Source: Streptomyces sp. CB00316
GTDB taxonomy: Bacteria > Actinomycetota > Actinomycetes > Streptomycetales > Streptomycetaceae
Reading direction: 5' to 3'
Length of the DNA: 64,000 bases
Assembly (NCBI RefSeq): GCF_001905595.1
Contig: NZ_LIXI01000008.1
Coordinates: forward strand, 124,001 to 188,000
Shown: piece by piece, positions 51,495 to 60,981 of the stretch
Numbering within the stretch: position 1 is the first letter of the stretch
How the letters are laid out: each line of letters begins with the position of its first letter
Notes under the pieces: generated by a model
The model's input: only the letters and a program-made list of their open reading frames with translations
What the model was told of the DNA's origin: nothing
Database searches by the model: none
Made by a program: the position numbers and the translations under genes

Positions 51495-52549
51495 GCGCTC
51501 TTGAACTTCCCTCGCCACACCAGAACCGCGAAGAACGGCGCGCCGATGAGGGCGACCACCACCCCCGGCTCCAGCTCACCGGGCCGCACCACCAGGCGCC
51601 CCACGATGTCGCAGGCCAGCAGGATGACGGCCCCGAGCAGACCCGCGTACGGCACCAGCCAGCGGTAGTCGGGCCCCGTCAGATACCGGGCCACATGGGC
51701 GACCATGAGCCCGAGGAAGGCGATGGGGCCGCACGCCGCCGTGGCCGCTCCCGCCAGGAGGGTGATGGCGACGATGCCGACGGCCCGGCTCAGCAGGATG
51801 TTCACGCCCAGCCCGCGCGCCACGTCGTCGCCCAGGTTGAGCAGGTTGAGGGAGGGCAGGGTGCTCAGGGCCAGGAGGAGCCCGACGCCGATGAACCCGG
51901 TCACCGGCCAGATGACGTCGAATCCGACCCCGGCCACGGAGCCCGCGTTCCAGAAGCGGAGCGCGTTCAGCGACTTCTGGTCGGTCAGGGCGACCGCGGT
52001 GGTCATCGCCATGAGGAAGACCGTGATCCCCTGCCCGGCCAGGGCGAGCGTCAGCGGGTTGCCCGCTCCCCTGCCGATGCTCGCCAGGCCGAAGACGACG
52101 ACGCCGGCGACCGCCGCCCCCGCGAAGGCGAACCAGACGTAGTGGAACGGGTTGCTGAGGCCGAACACGGCGATCGCCGACACCACGGCGAACGAGGCAC
52201 CACTGTTCACACCGAGGAGGCCCGTGTCGGCGATGGGGTTACGTGTGTACCCCTGGATCAGCGCACCCCCGACGCCCAGGGCGATGCCCGCCACGATCGC
52301 GAGAACGGTCCGGGGCACCCGGATGGTCTGCACGATGAGCCGGATCTCGGTGAGCCGTTGGTCGGAGTCCGCCGCCGCGAACAGCCCGTGCCAGACCTCG
52401 GCGGGGCTGAGCGCACGGGCTCCCACGGCCAACGACAGGGCCGCGACGAGCGCGAGGAACGCCACCAGCGTGCCCAACCCCACAACCCGCCCCCGGCGGA
52501 CCTCTGTCGCACCCCTGGGCACGGGGCGCTCAACTGCAGTCGTGCTCAT
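51491..52549 (-). CDS. cchC: Ferric-siderophore ABC permease (FecCD family)
   Basis: A FecCD permease of about 352 residues: IRVPRTVLAIVAGIALGVGGALIQGYTRNPIADTGLLGVNSGASF and ACGPIAFLGLMVAHVARYLTGPDYRWLVP. It forms the import channel with CchD, fed by CchF and driven by CchE. The start is uncertain. ATG at 52549 (MSTTAVERP) is chosen, but ATG or GTG codons up to 52570 are also possible because none has an ideal ribosome site. About 85 bases separate it from cchB, so it is likely on the same transcript. Confidence 0.92.
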   Translation of the reverse strand: MSTTAVERPVPRGATEVRRGRVVGLGTLVAFLALVAALSLAVGARALSPAEVWHGLFAAADSDQRLTEIRLIVQTIRVPRTVLAIVAGIALGVGGALIQGYTRNPIADTGLLGVNSGASFAVVSAIAVFGLSNPFHYVWFAFAGAAVAGVVVFGLASIGRGAGNPLTLALAGQGITVFLMAMTTAVALTDQKSLNALRFWNAGSVAGVGFDVIWPVTGFIGVGLLLALSTLPSLNLLNLGDDVARGLGVNILLSRAVGIVAITLLAGAATAACGPIAFLGLMVAHVARYLTGPDYRWLVPYAGLLGAVILLACDIVGRLVVRPGELEPGVVVALIGAPFFAVLVWRGKFKSA

Positions 52550-52636
52550 ATGGACGTATGCCATCCCCACTGGTCAACCGGAAGCGCTGGTACGCCGCAG
52601 AGGGCACACCCGCGTCCGGGTGCGCCCGTACGGCCG

Positions 52637-53992
52637 CTAGGCGATGGCGCTGCCGGTGCCGTCGGTGATCGGGCGGGCCTCGTCGGAGGTGGACTTGACG
52701 CTCCGGTCCAGCAGCGAGTCCAGGATCTCGCCGACGCGTATCGCGGTGTTGGAGAGCAGGGACGTCGTGATGCCGTGCGTGTGCTCCGTACCGCCCTGCA
52801 GATAGATTCCGCAGTTCAAGGCGGGGTCGGTGGCGATGCGGTAGTCGCGCTCGACCCGGACGCGGCCCTCGTCGTCCAGCAGGCAGCGGTCGGCGACCTC
52901 ACCGAGGAGACCGAGCGGGTCGGCGGGCCTGTAGCCGGTGGCGAACACCACGATGTCCGCGTCCAGAGGTGTCTCCTCGCCCGTGACGAGGGATTTTACG
53001 GTGGTGCGGACGCCGTCCGGCCTCTCCTCGACGTCGGTGACCCGGGACACGTTGAGGAAGCGCAGCCGTTCGGCGCCGAGGACCTTCTCGCGGTACATCT
53101 GCCGGTACAGGTCGTCGATCAGGTCGATGTCCACCACGGAGTAGTTGGTGTTCCCGTGATAGGCCATCAGCTTGCTCTTGACGCTGTCGGGCGCGGCGAA
53201 GAACTCGTCGACCGCCCCGGGATCGAAGATCCGGTTGGCGAAGCTGCTGTCGTCGGCGGGGCTGTAGCCGTAACGGGAGAAGACCGCGCAGACCTCGGCC
53301 TCGGGAAAGCGACGGTGCAGGTAGGCGACGTTCTCGGCGGCGCTCTGCCCGGCTCCCACGACGACGAACCGGGAGGGGGAGCTGCCCTCCAGACCGTCGA
53401 CCTTGCGCAGCAGATCCGAGTTGTGCCAGACGCGGTCGCCGCGCCGCACACCTTCCGGCAGGAGCGGGCGCAGCCCGGTGCCGATGACGAGGTTACGGGC
53501 CCGGTGCACTTCGAGGCCGCCCCCCGACCGGACGGTGACATCCAGGTACTCCACGGTGCCGTCGTGGACGAAGGGCGTCACGGAGACGACCTCGTGACCG
53601 TAGGAGACCATGTCGTCGACCTTGGCCGCGGCCCACTCGAAGTAGTCGTGGAACTCCACGCGCAGGGGGAAGAGATTCTTGTGGTTGATGAAGTCGATCA
53701 GCCGGTTCTTGCTCTGCAGGTAGCAGAGGAAGCTGTACTCGCTCGCCGGATTACGGAGTGTCACCAGGTCCTTGAGGAACGACACTTGCATCGTGGCGTC
53801 GTCGATCAGCATGCCGCGGTGCCAGCCGAAGCTCTGCTGCTGCTCGAAGAAGTGAGCGGTGACCGGCTCCTGCCCGCCGACGCGTGTGTTGTGCTCTCTG
53901 AGCGCGATCGCCATGGCCACGTTGGAGGGGCCGAAGCCGATTCCGACGAGGTCATGGATCAGTGGTGCGTCGCCAGGATGAACCTGTGACAT
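52637..53992 (-). CDS. cchB: L-ornithine N5-monooxygenase
   Basis: A 451-residue flavin monooxygenase of the SidA/PvdA/IucD group. FAD motif DLVGIGFGPSNVAMAIAL sits at the N-terminus. NADPH motif VVVGAGQSAAENVAYLHRR is near residue 215. A C-terminal FATGYRPADPL and EHTHGITTSLLSN complete the family pattern. It hydroxylates the side-chain nitrogen of ornithine, giving the building block for CchH modules 1 and 3. ATG at 53992 follows GGGAGTG. It is the first gene after an iron box. Confidence 0.96.
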   Translation of the reverse strand: MSQVHPGDAPLIHDLVGIGFGPSNVAMAIALREHNTRVGGQEPVTAHFFEQQQSFGWHRGMLIDDATMQVSFLKDLVTLRNPASEYSFLCYLQSKNRLIDFINHKNLFPLRVEFHDYFEWAAAKVDDMVSYGHEVVSVTPFVHDGTVEYLDVTVRSGGGLEVHRARNLVIGTGLRPLLPEGVRRGDRVWHNSDLLRKVDGLEGSSPSRFVVVGAGQSAAENVAYLHRRFPEAEVCAVFSRYGYSPADDSSFANRIFDPGAVDEFFAAPDSVKSKLMAYHGNTNYSVVDIDLIDDLYRQMYREKVLGAERLRFLNVSRVTDVEERPDGVRTTVKSLVTGEETPLDADIVVFATGYRPADPLGLLGEVADRCLLDDEGRVRVERDYRIATDPALNCGIYLQGGTEHTHGITTSLLSNTAIRVGEILDSLLDRSVKSTSDEARPITDGTGSAIA

Positions 53993-54078
53993 GTCACTCC
54001 CATCGTGCGGGAAAGCCGCCTGTCAGGCGCCGGGGAAGGTTCGCGAGACGGGACGCCGACAGAACGGCCCAGCCCGAC

Positions 54079-54097
54079 TTAGGTGAGCCTAAGCTAA
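54079..54097. promoter_or_regulatory. Iron box upstream of cchB
   Basis: TTAGGTGAGCCTAAGCTAA matches about 14-15 of 19 positions of the consensus, with perfect CTTAGG/CCTAAG arms (54078-54093). It lies about 87 bases before the cchB start and probably governs cchB-cchC-cchD. Confidence 0.75.
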
Positions 54098-54285
54098 TCG
54101 AATCGAGACTGTCGATAGGGCAAAGCGGATATCCAGAACTTGACGGCTCGTCAATTGGGTCGCTGAAAAGTCCTGTTGACAGCGACGGTGAGCCGTGCGC
54201 CACATGGCGTGACCGCGGCGGGCGCCACCGTTGACCAAAGTGAGGCGCCTTCGGACAGCCTTGCCAGGCCGCAGAGCTGCCGGCC

Positions 54286-54516
54286 GTGAGCCCGGAAACC
54301 GTTCGCCGATGGGCGGACGGCGGTCACCTCGCGATGGACCGGGGCAGCTCGGGGAACCGGCTGATCGACGGCGTCAACCTGGAGGCCTCCGCCACCGAGC
54401 GCGCCGGAGGGCCTGCACCCGGTGCCGGGTGGCGGTGGGCGTCCTGGGCGACGGCCCGGGTGAAGTCGACGAACGTGTACATCGACCGCCCGGGAAACCG
54501 GCCCCGGGAGCGCTGA
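54286..54516 (+). pseudogene. Truncated HTH-TOBE (molybdate-binding type) regulator remnant
   Basis: It reads VSPETVRRWADGGHLAMDRGSSGNRLIDGVNLEA, the DNA-binding half of Streptomyces MerR-like proteins that also carry a TOBE/Mop domain, and closes with ARVKSTNVYIDRPGNRP, the end of the TOBE domain. Most of the TOBE domain between them is deleted and the first helix has no start codon. The frame extends upstream as CQAAELPAVSPETV. An inactive relic at the edge of the siderophore cluster. Confidence 0.65.
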
Positions 54517-54705
54517 CGCGGGCCGCCCGCCCGCCGGCGGGCGGGAACACCAACCCTCTGGGCGGGCGCGGAAGGCAGGCGGGAGACGCATACGGCCTGG
54601 CAGGCACGGTTCGGCGGCCTGGCCGCTGCGGGGACGGGATCACCGGCCCCGCCTCCGGGCTAAAGTGATGACGCGATGACACCACGCCCGTTCAGGAAGT
54701 GACGC

Positions 54706-56412
54706 ATGGGGCCGACCGGACACCAGCCGATACGCGTGCCGGTCGGGGAAGGCTCCGAGCGGTGGGCGAGCCGGTCATCGCACCGCAAGGTGCTGCTGGT
54801 GGTGCACAACGTCACTTCGGCCGGGCGCCTGCTGGATGTACTCCCGCTGTTCCACGACGACTTCCGGGTGCAGCTCCTGGTCACTTCCACGGAATCGTCC
54901 CCCTTCCAAGGGGGTGTTCGCGAGCTCTTCGCCGATGTCGGCCTGCCTGTGGTGCCCTGGGAACAGGCGCTGTCCACTCCCGTGGATCTGGCGATCTCTG
55001 CCAGTTTCGGTGGACAAATCGACCTGCTTCAGGGCATGTTGTCGGTTCTCTCACATGGTGTCGGATACACCAAGAAAATGGCCGAGCCGGGAGCCGACCT
55101 TCGGGTTGTCACCGGAGTGGCTGCTCTCCGACGGCAGGCCGTTCGTGGACGGTCTCGTGCTGTCGCACCCCGAGCAGGTGGCCCGGCTGCGCCAGGTCTG
55201 CCCCGAAGCCGTGGGGGCGTCCGTGCTCGCCGGGGACCCCTGCTTCGACCGGATGCTGGCTGCCCGTCCGTACCGGGACCGGTTCCGGCGTGCCTTGGGC
55301 GTGCGCCGGGGCCAGCGGCTCGTCGTCCTCAACTCGACCTGGAATCCGGAGGGCTTCTTCGGCGACGGCGGTGACCAGGACCTCCTCCCCGGTCTCCTCC
55401 CGAGGCTCGCCGCCGAGCTGCCGGCCGACGGCTACCGCCTCGCTGCCGTACTCCACCCGAACATCTGGCACGGCCACGGGCCGGGGCAGATCCGGGCCTG
55501 GCTGGACCGCGCCCACCGCAGCGGGTTGTCCCTCATCGACCCCGTCCACGCGTGGCGGCAGGCCCTCCTGGCCGCGGATCTGGTGGTCGGGGACTTCGGG
55601 GCGGTCTCGTACTACGCGGCGGCTCTCGGCGCCCCCGTGCTCCTGGCCACCACCGAGCAGGACGGACTCGACCCCGACGCACCCCTCGCCACGTTCGTAC
55701 GGGAAGCCCCGCGCCTCGACGTCCACACGCCTCTGCGCGAACAGGTGGAGAAGGTGCTGGCCGGCCACCGCCCGCTCGCCGGTCCCGCCGCGTTCGTCAC
55801 ATCGGCTCCGGGCGCCTCGGCGGCCCTGTTGCGCTGGCATTTCTACACGCTGATGGACCTGGTCGAACCCACGGCCCCCGCGCTGCTCGAACCGCTGCCG
55901 CTGCCCCCGTACAACCCCCCGCGCCGCACGCACCCGCTGCGCGTGCTCACCCGCGTCCAGGGAGCCGACGTGGTGGTCGAGCGGTCGACGGAGCATCCCT
56001 ACGAGACCGGCGGCGACGCCCACCTCGCGGTGCACGAGGAGACGCGCGACCCCGGCGACCTGGAGTCGGCAGACGTGATCGTCCGCGACGGACCGCAGGA
56101 CGACCCGCGGCTGGGCGGCCCGGACGGCTGGACCGCGGAGGTCCTGCGCCGTCATCCGCACTGCTCGGTCGCCGCGTATGTGAGCGGTCCCGACAGCTGC
56201 ACCGTGCGCACCGTGCGGCACGGCATGTTCGGCTCTCCGCCGCGCCGGGCGCGGACGCCGACCCGGCGGCGTACGCCTCGGCGTTCCATGCGTGGCTGGC
56301 GAACGGCGGCAAGGTGCCGACGGGAGGCACCACACTCCGCATGCACACGGCCGGTGTTGCCCATCCGGTGACCGTGGAGGCCCTACGCGACGGCCTCGCA
56401 GCGGAGCCGTAG
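54706..56412 (+). pseudogene. Glycosyltransferase-like gene with two frameshifts
   Basis: The first frame starts at ATG 54706 behind AGGAAGTG and reads KVLLVVHNVTSAGRLLDVLPLF and VLSHGVGYTKKM. Near 55075-55105 the match jumps to another frame with FGLSPEWLLSDGRPFVDGLVLSHPEQVARL and GDPCFDRMLAARPYRDRFRRALGV. Near 56220-56240 it jumps again to AAPGADADPAAYASAFHAWL and the end. The family is known in Streptomyces under labels such as translation initiation factor 2-like; it resembles CDP-glycerol glycerophosphotransferases. Two frameshifts make it a pseudogene unless they are sequencing errors. All other domains look conserved. Confidence 0.75.
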
Positions 56413-57591
56413 GCCGGCCAGGTACATCAGGTGCGGGGTCGCGGCCGGGGTGAGCAGGCGTTCCGCCAGGGTGATCTTCGTGAGCGCCTCGGCATTCTCT
56501 CCCGCGTCGTGGAGGGCCTCGGCAAGGTCCGTGAGGGCGCGCGCCTGGTTGTACGCCTCCCCCTGCTCCTCGAAGAACGCGGTCGCCGCCTCCAGCAGGA
56601 CCCGGGATTCCGCCAGCCGTCCCATCCCCCGCAGAGCACGCCCCTGATGACGCTGGACCAGAGCGAGGGCGCGCGGCAGGTCCACCGCTTCATCCTGGCC
56701 GGAAGTGATCCCCCGGTAGATGGACTCGGCCTCGACGAACCGCTGATGGGCCGACGCGTACAGCCAGCGCCGCATGCTCAGCAACCCCTGCAATTCGACG
56801 GACGAGGCCTCTCCGCGGGTGTGGCCTGCCGCCCGCTCGCAGGCCACCGCGGCGCCCGCCGCGCGGTCCGCCTCCTCCTCGCGCCCCAGTTCGCCCAGGC
56901 AGTGGGCGAGCTGGAAGTGCAACGCGCCGGTCATCCGGGAGTCGGGCCGGTGTTCGTCGGCGCACCGGGCGGCGAGTCGCAGGGCGGGCAGCACGTCGTC
57001 CCAGTACCCGGCCTTCAGCTGGAGCGGCCACAGGGCCCGGGCCAGCCGCAGCGCGGTGTCGATGTGCTGATACTCCTCCGCCACGGAGACGGCCCGGACG
57101 ACGTTGCGCACCTCCGCCGCCAGCACGGCCACGCCGTCCGCTTCGTCGCGGCACACCACCCCGCTCTCCGGGGCCGGCTCGGTACGCCAACTCTGCGGCA
57201 ACGCGGCGTGCGCGGCATGCAGGGCGCGGTTCAGCAAGGCGTCGAGAACACGCGTCACGGCCGCGGAGCACCCGGCGATGCCGTGGACCGGGCCCGCGGT
57301 GTCCGCCAGGTAGCGGCGGATCTCGGGGCGGAAGCGGTGACGGCCGTCCGGCAGCGGCTCCAGCAGCTGGACGTCCACCGCCTCGGCGAGCATCCGGGCG
57401 GCCTCCGCGGGGTCGACGCCTGCGGCGGCCGCGGCGAGGGGGGCGTCGATCGACGGCCAGCCGCCCAGAGCCGTCAGTCGGCAGAGCCGTGCCGTCTCCG
57501 GCGGGAGCCTGTCGCAGGCGCTCCGCGTCGCCTCGCGTACCGGGTGGTCCCCCGCCGGCGGCTCGGGCGCCGGCTGCCTCGTCCCGTCCAC
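56383..57591 (-). CDS. TPR-repeat protein resembling the C-terminal half of AfsR-like ATPases
   Basis: A 402-residue protein starting at GTG with AGGAAG upstream. Residues about 20-105 look like the winged-helix that follows the NB-ARC ATPase in SARP/AfsR-type regulators (ATRSACDRLPPETARLCRLTALGGW). The remainder is a series of TPR-like helix pairs (LHFQLAHCLGELGREEEADRAA, RALALVQRHQGRALRGMGRLAESRVLL, ARALTDLAEALHDAGENAEALTKI). The ATPase and DNA-binding parts are missing, so it is either a truncated gene or a stand-alone TPR protein. Overlaps the end of the frameshifted gene on the other strand. Confidence 0.65.
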   Translation of the reverse strand: MDGTRQPAPEPPAGDHPVREATRSACDRLPPETARLCRLTALGGWPSIDAPLAAAAAGVDPAEAARMLAEAVDVQLLEPLPDGRHRFRPEIRRYLADTAGPVHGIAGCSAAVTRVLDALLNRALHAAHAALPQSWRTEPAPESGVVCRDEADGVAVLAAEVRNVVRAVSVAEEYQHIDTALRLARALWPLQLKAGYWDDVLPALRLAARCADEHRPDSRMTGALHFQLAHCLGELGREEEADRAAGAAVACERAAGHTRGEASSVELQGLLSMRRWLYASAHQRFVEAESIYRGITSGQDEAVDLPRALALVQRHQGRALRGMGRLAESRVLLEAATAFFEEQGEAYNQARALTDLAEALHDAGENAEALTKITLAERLLTPAATPHLMYLAGLRLRCEAVA

Positions 57592-58429
57592 CCCGGACGT
57601 CTTCCTGCTGGTCGGTTCCCCTGCCCGGCCCTTCCGCGCCTTCCGCGCGCCTTCCGTGTCTTCCGTGTCTTCCGCCAGACTCCAGCTGCAACGACCGCGG
57701 CCACGGCCGACGCCTCGACGCCCTAGACGCCACCCGCCTGGTCCTGCGTACCGACTGCGAGCCCCACTTCGAGGAGCCGACCGAGCAGTGGCTGGGGCAG
57801 GTCGTCACCTCCCTGACCAGCGCCGCAGCGGCCTCCCGGCCCCCGCCCCCCACCGTCGCGGCGGCACCGGCGCCCCACACCAGGACATCCCCGTGCGCCA
57901 CCCTCCTCATCGGCAACAGACATCGCCCGTATCTCCCCCGAGCTGCTCCGGCCCGGTCCAGGTCTTCGTGCAGCGCTCACCTCACTTCCGCCCGCCCTCC
58001 GATCCGGCCATACCCATGGTCATGGTCGGCCCCGGAGCCGGCCACTGACGACCACGCGGGGGTTTCCGGACAGCTTCGGGATGTGAGTGAGGCCACGACT
58101 TCCGGCGTTTGACGGGAAATTCTTCACGAGGTTGATACTTCTCCCTCAGAAACTTCTGCCGCGATCCCATTTCATCACCCGAACAGCAAGATCAACATCG
58201 TTGAACCCTGCACCGTTCACCTCACCCTGTCCGTATGGCGGCCAACCGTCCCGACGCGACTACTACCTCTCGCGCATGTGGCTGTAGGCATATTCCAGAA
58301 CGGCATGCCGGGAGCGCCGACCCTGACCGAGTCGATCGCCCTTCCGGTGATGCGCCGTCATTCAAGGGGAGTCCGGAGACATCCGCCTTCGATTCCCGCT
58401 CACCACCGCCGCACTTGGGGGACTTTCTC
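57592..58429. other. 838-base region without a recognisable gene
   Basis: Reading frames are open on both strands but none has a supported start or a family. On the plus strand RRLDALDATRLVLRTDCEPHFEEPTEQWL (57680-57795) looks protein-like and may be a relic. The right end (58090-58430) has lower GC and should hold the melC promoter; no sigma element was assigned with confidence. Confidence 0.4.
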
Positions 58430-58822
58430 ATGTCTCAACTCACCCGTCGCCGCGCCCTCGGGGCTACGGCGACCGTTCTGACCGGCCTCGTCCTGACCGG
58501 CTTCGCGCGGACGGCAGGGGGAGCGTCCGAACCTCGGACCGCCGACCCGAAGCCCCACGAGGGGCACGCGGGGCATGAAGGCCCACAGCCGTTCAGCGAG
58601 ACCTTCCGGGGGCGCCGCATCGAGGGCGCACCGTCGCACGCCGATGGGCACCACGGGGGCTACGCCGTGCAGATCGACGGCGAGGAACTGCACGTGATGC
58701 AGAACGCGGACCGCACCTGGGTCAGCGTCATCAACCATTACGAGACGTTCGCCACCCCGCGCGCGGTCGCCCGGGCGGCCGTGATCGAGCTCCAGGGCTC
58801 CGAACTCGTACCCCTGGCCTGA
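58430..58822 (+). CDS. melC1: Tyrosinase cofactor (copper chaperone) MelC1
   Basis: A 130-residue Tat-exported protein: TRRRALGATATVLTGLVLTG is a twin-arginine signal. A His-rich stretch follows (HEGHAGHEGPQ, HADGHHGGYAVQIDGEELHVM), then NADRTWVSVINHYETFATPRAVARAAVIELQG. MelC1 binds apo-tyrosinase, delivers two coppers and carries it out of the cell. ATG at 58430 follows GGGGGA; an upstream open frame is non-coding. It is 53 bases before melC2. Confidence 0.93.
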   Translation: MSQLTRRRALGATATVLTGLVLTGFARTAGGASEPRTADPKPHEGHAGHEGPQPFSETFRGRRIEGAPSHADGHHGGYAVQIDGEELHVMQNADRTWVSVINHYETFATPRAVARAAVIELQGSELVPLA

Positions 58823-58875
58823 TCCCTCCGCCCGCGAGATTCCGCCGACCCTTTCCTGAACCGGGGAGCACCTTC

Positions 58876-59703
58876 ATGACCGTACGCAAGAACCAGGCGA
58901 GCCTCACCGCCGCCGAGAGGCGCAGCTTCGTCGACGCGCTCCTGGAGCTCAAGCGCACCGGCCAGTACGACGCGTTCGTCACCACCCACAACCTCTTCAT
59001 CATGAGCGACACCGACAGCGGTGACCGGGTGGGCCACCGCTCACCGTCCTTCCTGCCCTGGCACCGCAGATTCCTCATACAGTTCGAGCAGGCGCTCCAG
59101 GCCATCGACCCCGCTGTCGCCCTGCCCTACTGGGACTGGACGGCGGACCGTACCGCCTCGTCCTCCCTATGGGCACCCGGCTTCCTCGGAGGCACCGGCC
59201 GGAGCCGGGACGGGCAGGTCACCGAGGGGCCGTTCGCCGTCAGCGGCGGCAGATGGCCGGTCACGGTGACGGTCGACGGGCGCGGCTTCCTGCGCCGCGC
59301 CCTCGGGTCCGGCGTACCGCAGTTGCCGACCCGCGCCGAGGTCGACTCGGTCCTCGCCATGCCCGCCTACGACACCGCGCCCTGGAACAGCGCGTCGGAC
59401 GGCTTCCGCAACCACCTCGAAGGCTGGCGCGGCGTCAATCTCCACAACCGCGTGCATGTGTGGGTGGGCGGTCAGATGGCCACCGGCGCCTCGCCCAACG
59501 ACCCGGTCTTCTGGCTGCACCACGCGTTCATCGACCGGCTCTGGGCGCAGTGGCAGGCACGTCACCCCCGCTCCGCCTACCTGCCCGCCGCGGCGACGAG
59601 GAACGTCGTGAGCCTCAACGACGTCATGCGCCCCTGGAACGACGTGACGCCTGCTGAAATGCTGGATCACACGGAGTTCTACACCTTCGACACGCTGGCG
59701 TAG
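58876..59703 (+). CDS. melC2: Tyrosinase MelC2
   Basis: A 275-residue type-3 copper monooxygenase. CuA ligands are His in TTHN, GHRSPSF and LPWHRRF; CuB ligands are in NLHNRVHVW and WLHHAFIDRLW. The conserved LPYWDWT is present. It oxidises tyrosine and DOPA to quinones, giving melanin. It has no signal of its own and relies on MelC1 for export. Ribosome site GGGGAG precedes ATG. Confidence 0.97.
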   Translation: MTVRKNQASLTAAERRSFVDALLELKRTGQYDAFVTTHNLFIMSDTDSGDRVGHRSPSFLPWHRRFLIQFEQALQAIDPAVALPYWDWTADRTASSSLWAPGFLGGTGRSRDGQVTEGPFAVSGGRWPVTVTVDGRGFLRRALGSGVPQLPTRAEVDSVLAMPAYDTAPWNSASDGFRNHLEGWRGVNLHNRVHVWVGGQMATGASPNDPVFWLHHAFIDRLWAQWQARHPRSAYLPAAATRNVVSLNDVMRPWNDVTPAEMLDHTEFYTFDTLA

Positions 59704-60057
59704 CGCCGCCCGCGGTGGGGGATCGCACCGCCGGGGCGGGACCACACCGCGGGGGCTGCGCCCACGCCTTCACTGCCGGTCGGCTGGGCCAGGACGCCGG
59801 CGCAGCGGACGGGCCGGGGTGACTGCGCCGTCGCATCCGACGATGTGACGGGGGACGCCGTGGCGGGGGACGCTGAGCCAGGGTCAGCGATAGCCCCTGG
59901 GGCCAGGCGGTTCTCGCGAAGCTCGGCGCACACAACCGGGTACGTGCGCTTTCACCGTGCCCTCCACCAGGTGCGGCCGGCCCGCGATCTCCGCGTGGGG
60001 CGGCGTTCTCGCCCGATGCCAGCCACGTCCGCCCCATGCCGCGTTGCGACCACCCCG
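59704..60057. other. Gene-free region after melC2
   Basis: No coding sequence is supported. A possible terminator (9-base arms CCCGCGGTG at 59709-59717 and CACCGCGGG at 59745-59753) lies just after melC2. The rest shows no recognised element. Confidence 0.4.
59709..59753 (+). terminator. Possible terminator of melC operon
   Basis: Nine-base perfect inverted arms with a 27-base interval that can itself fold (GC-rich), six bases after the melC2 stop. Weaker than the others in the window. Confidence 0.4.
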
Positions 60058-60963
60058 TCATTGAGGTGTCCGGACGTGCAGAGCCCGGACGGACCAGTCG
60101 AACACTGGAGCCAGGATCTCCGGGGCCGGCCAGCCGTTGACCACTGCGAGCAGCTGGAGGTATCGCTCCCTGCGGGGGTCGTTCACGCTCTCCAGCCGAG
60201 TCGCCAGCCGGCGGCGAAGCTCGACGCCGTCGGGGCGGCCGAGAAGGTGCGCGCAGTGCGCCGTGAACGCCGCGACGATCGGATCGGCCTGGGGCGAGGC
60301 CGGGTCGATCCCGGCGGTCAGGGCCGGGCCGGCCTGGTCACGGACGGCTGCGGCGATGTCGCGGCGCGTGCTTACCGTGTCGCTTCGGGCCTGCTCGGCT
60401 GCCTGGTCCTCGGCCATCCGCCGCACAGTGGCGCGGAAGTCCGGGTCCAGGGACATTTCGGCCAACTCCGCCCATGCCTGAACCTGCTCTGCCTCCGGGC
60501 TTTCGGGCAGCTCGGGGGTCATCGAGCGCATGACCCCCGTGAATGCGGGGGCGGCGTCAAGACCGCCGAAGACGGCGTTGAGGAAATCACCGATCAGACG
60601 TCGGCGTTCGTCCTCGGAAAGCTGGGCCAGCCGATGCATGAGTTCCGCCTCCTCGGGTGTGGACCCGCGCTCGGCCACCGCCGTCAGCACCGCGCATCGC
60701 AGGCGCAGGGCTCCGATCTGCACTGCCAGTGCTTCGGCGTGCGCCGCGGCGACCCTGGGAAGCGAGAGCTCGCGGTCCACGACCTTGCGGATCGTGGGAA
60801 GGTCCAGTCCCAGCTCGCGCAGGGTCCGCACGAAGTCCAGGCGTGCGACGGCGTCGATGTTGTGGAGGCGGTAGCCAGCCGGGCTGCGGTCCGTCGGCGC
60901 CACGATTCCGCGATCGGAGTAGAACCGAATGGCCTTGACCGTGAGACCGGTCCGTCGAGCACG
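60058..60963 (-). pseudogene. MerR-family regulator missing its N-terminus
   Basis: From the left junction it reads ARRTGLTVKAIRFYSDRGIVAPTDRSPAGYR, the second half of a MerR winged helix, then AVARLDFVRTLRELGLDLPTIRKVVDRE and a C-terminal domain of about 200 residues with repeated helices. The first five to ten residues (start codon and first helix) are missing; the frame upstream runs into a stop and an IS-derived sequence. A GTG inside could still give a product without DNA binding. It therefore looks inactivated by transposon insertion. Confidence 0.7.
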
Positions 60964-60981
60964 CAGCCTGGTGCAGATGCC

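Noticed and set aside
51374..53989. Open frame of 871 codons on the plus strand
   Set aside because: Lies opposite cchB, cchC and cchD, which have intact family motifs. The translation is repetitive and charged with no recognisable domain.
53993..54700. A formyltransferase gene next to cchB
   Set aside because: All six frames were considered; none shows the formyl-transferase motifs (SLLP, HPS) and the stretch is broken by stops.
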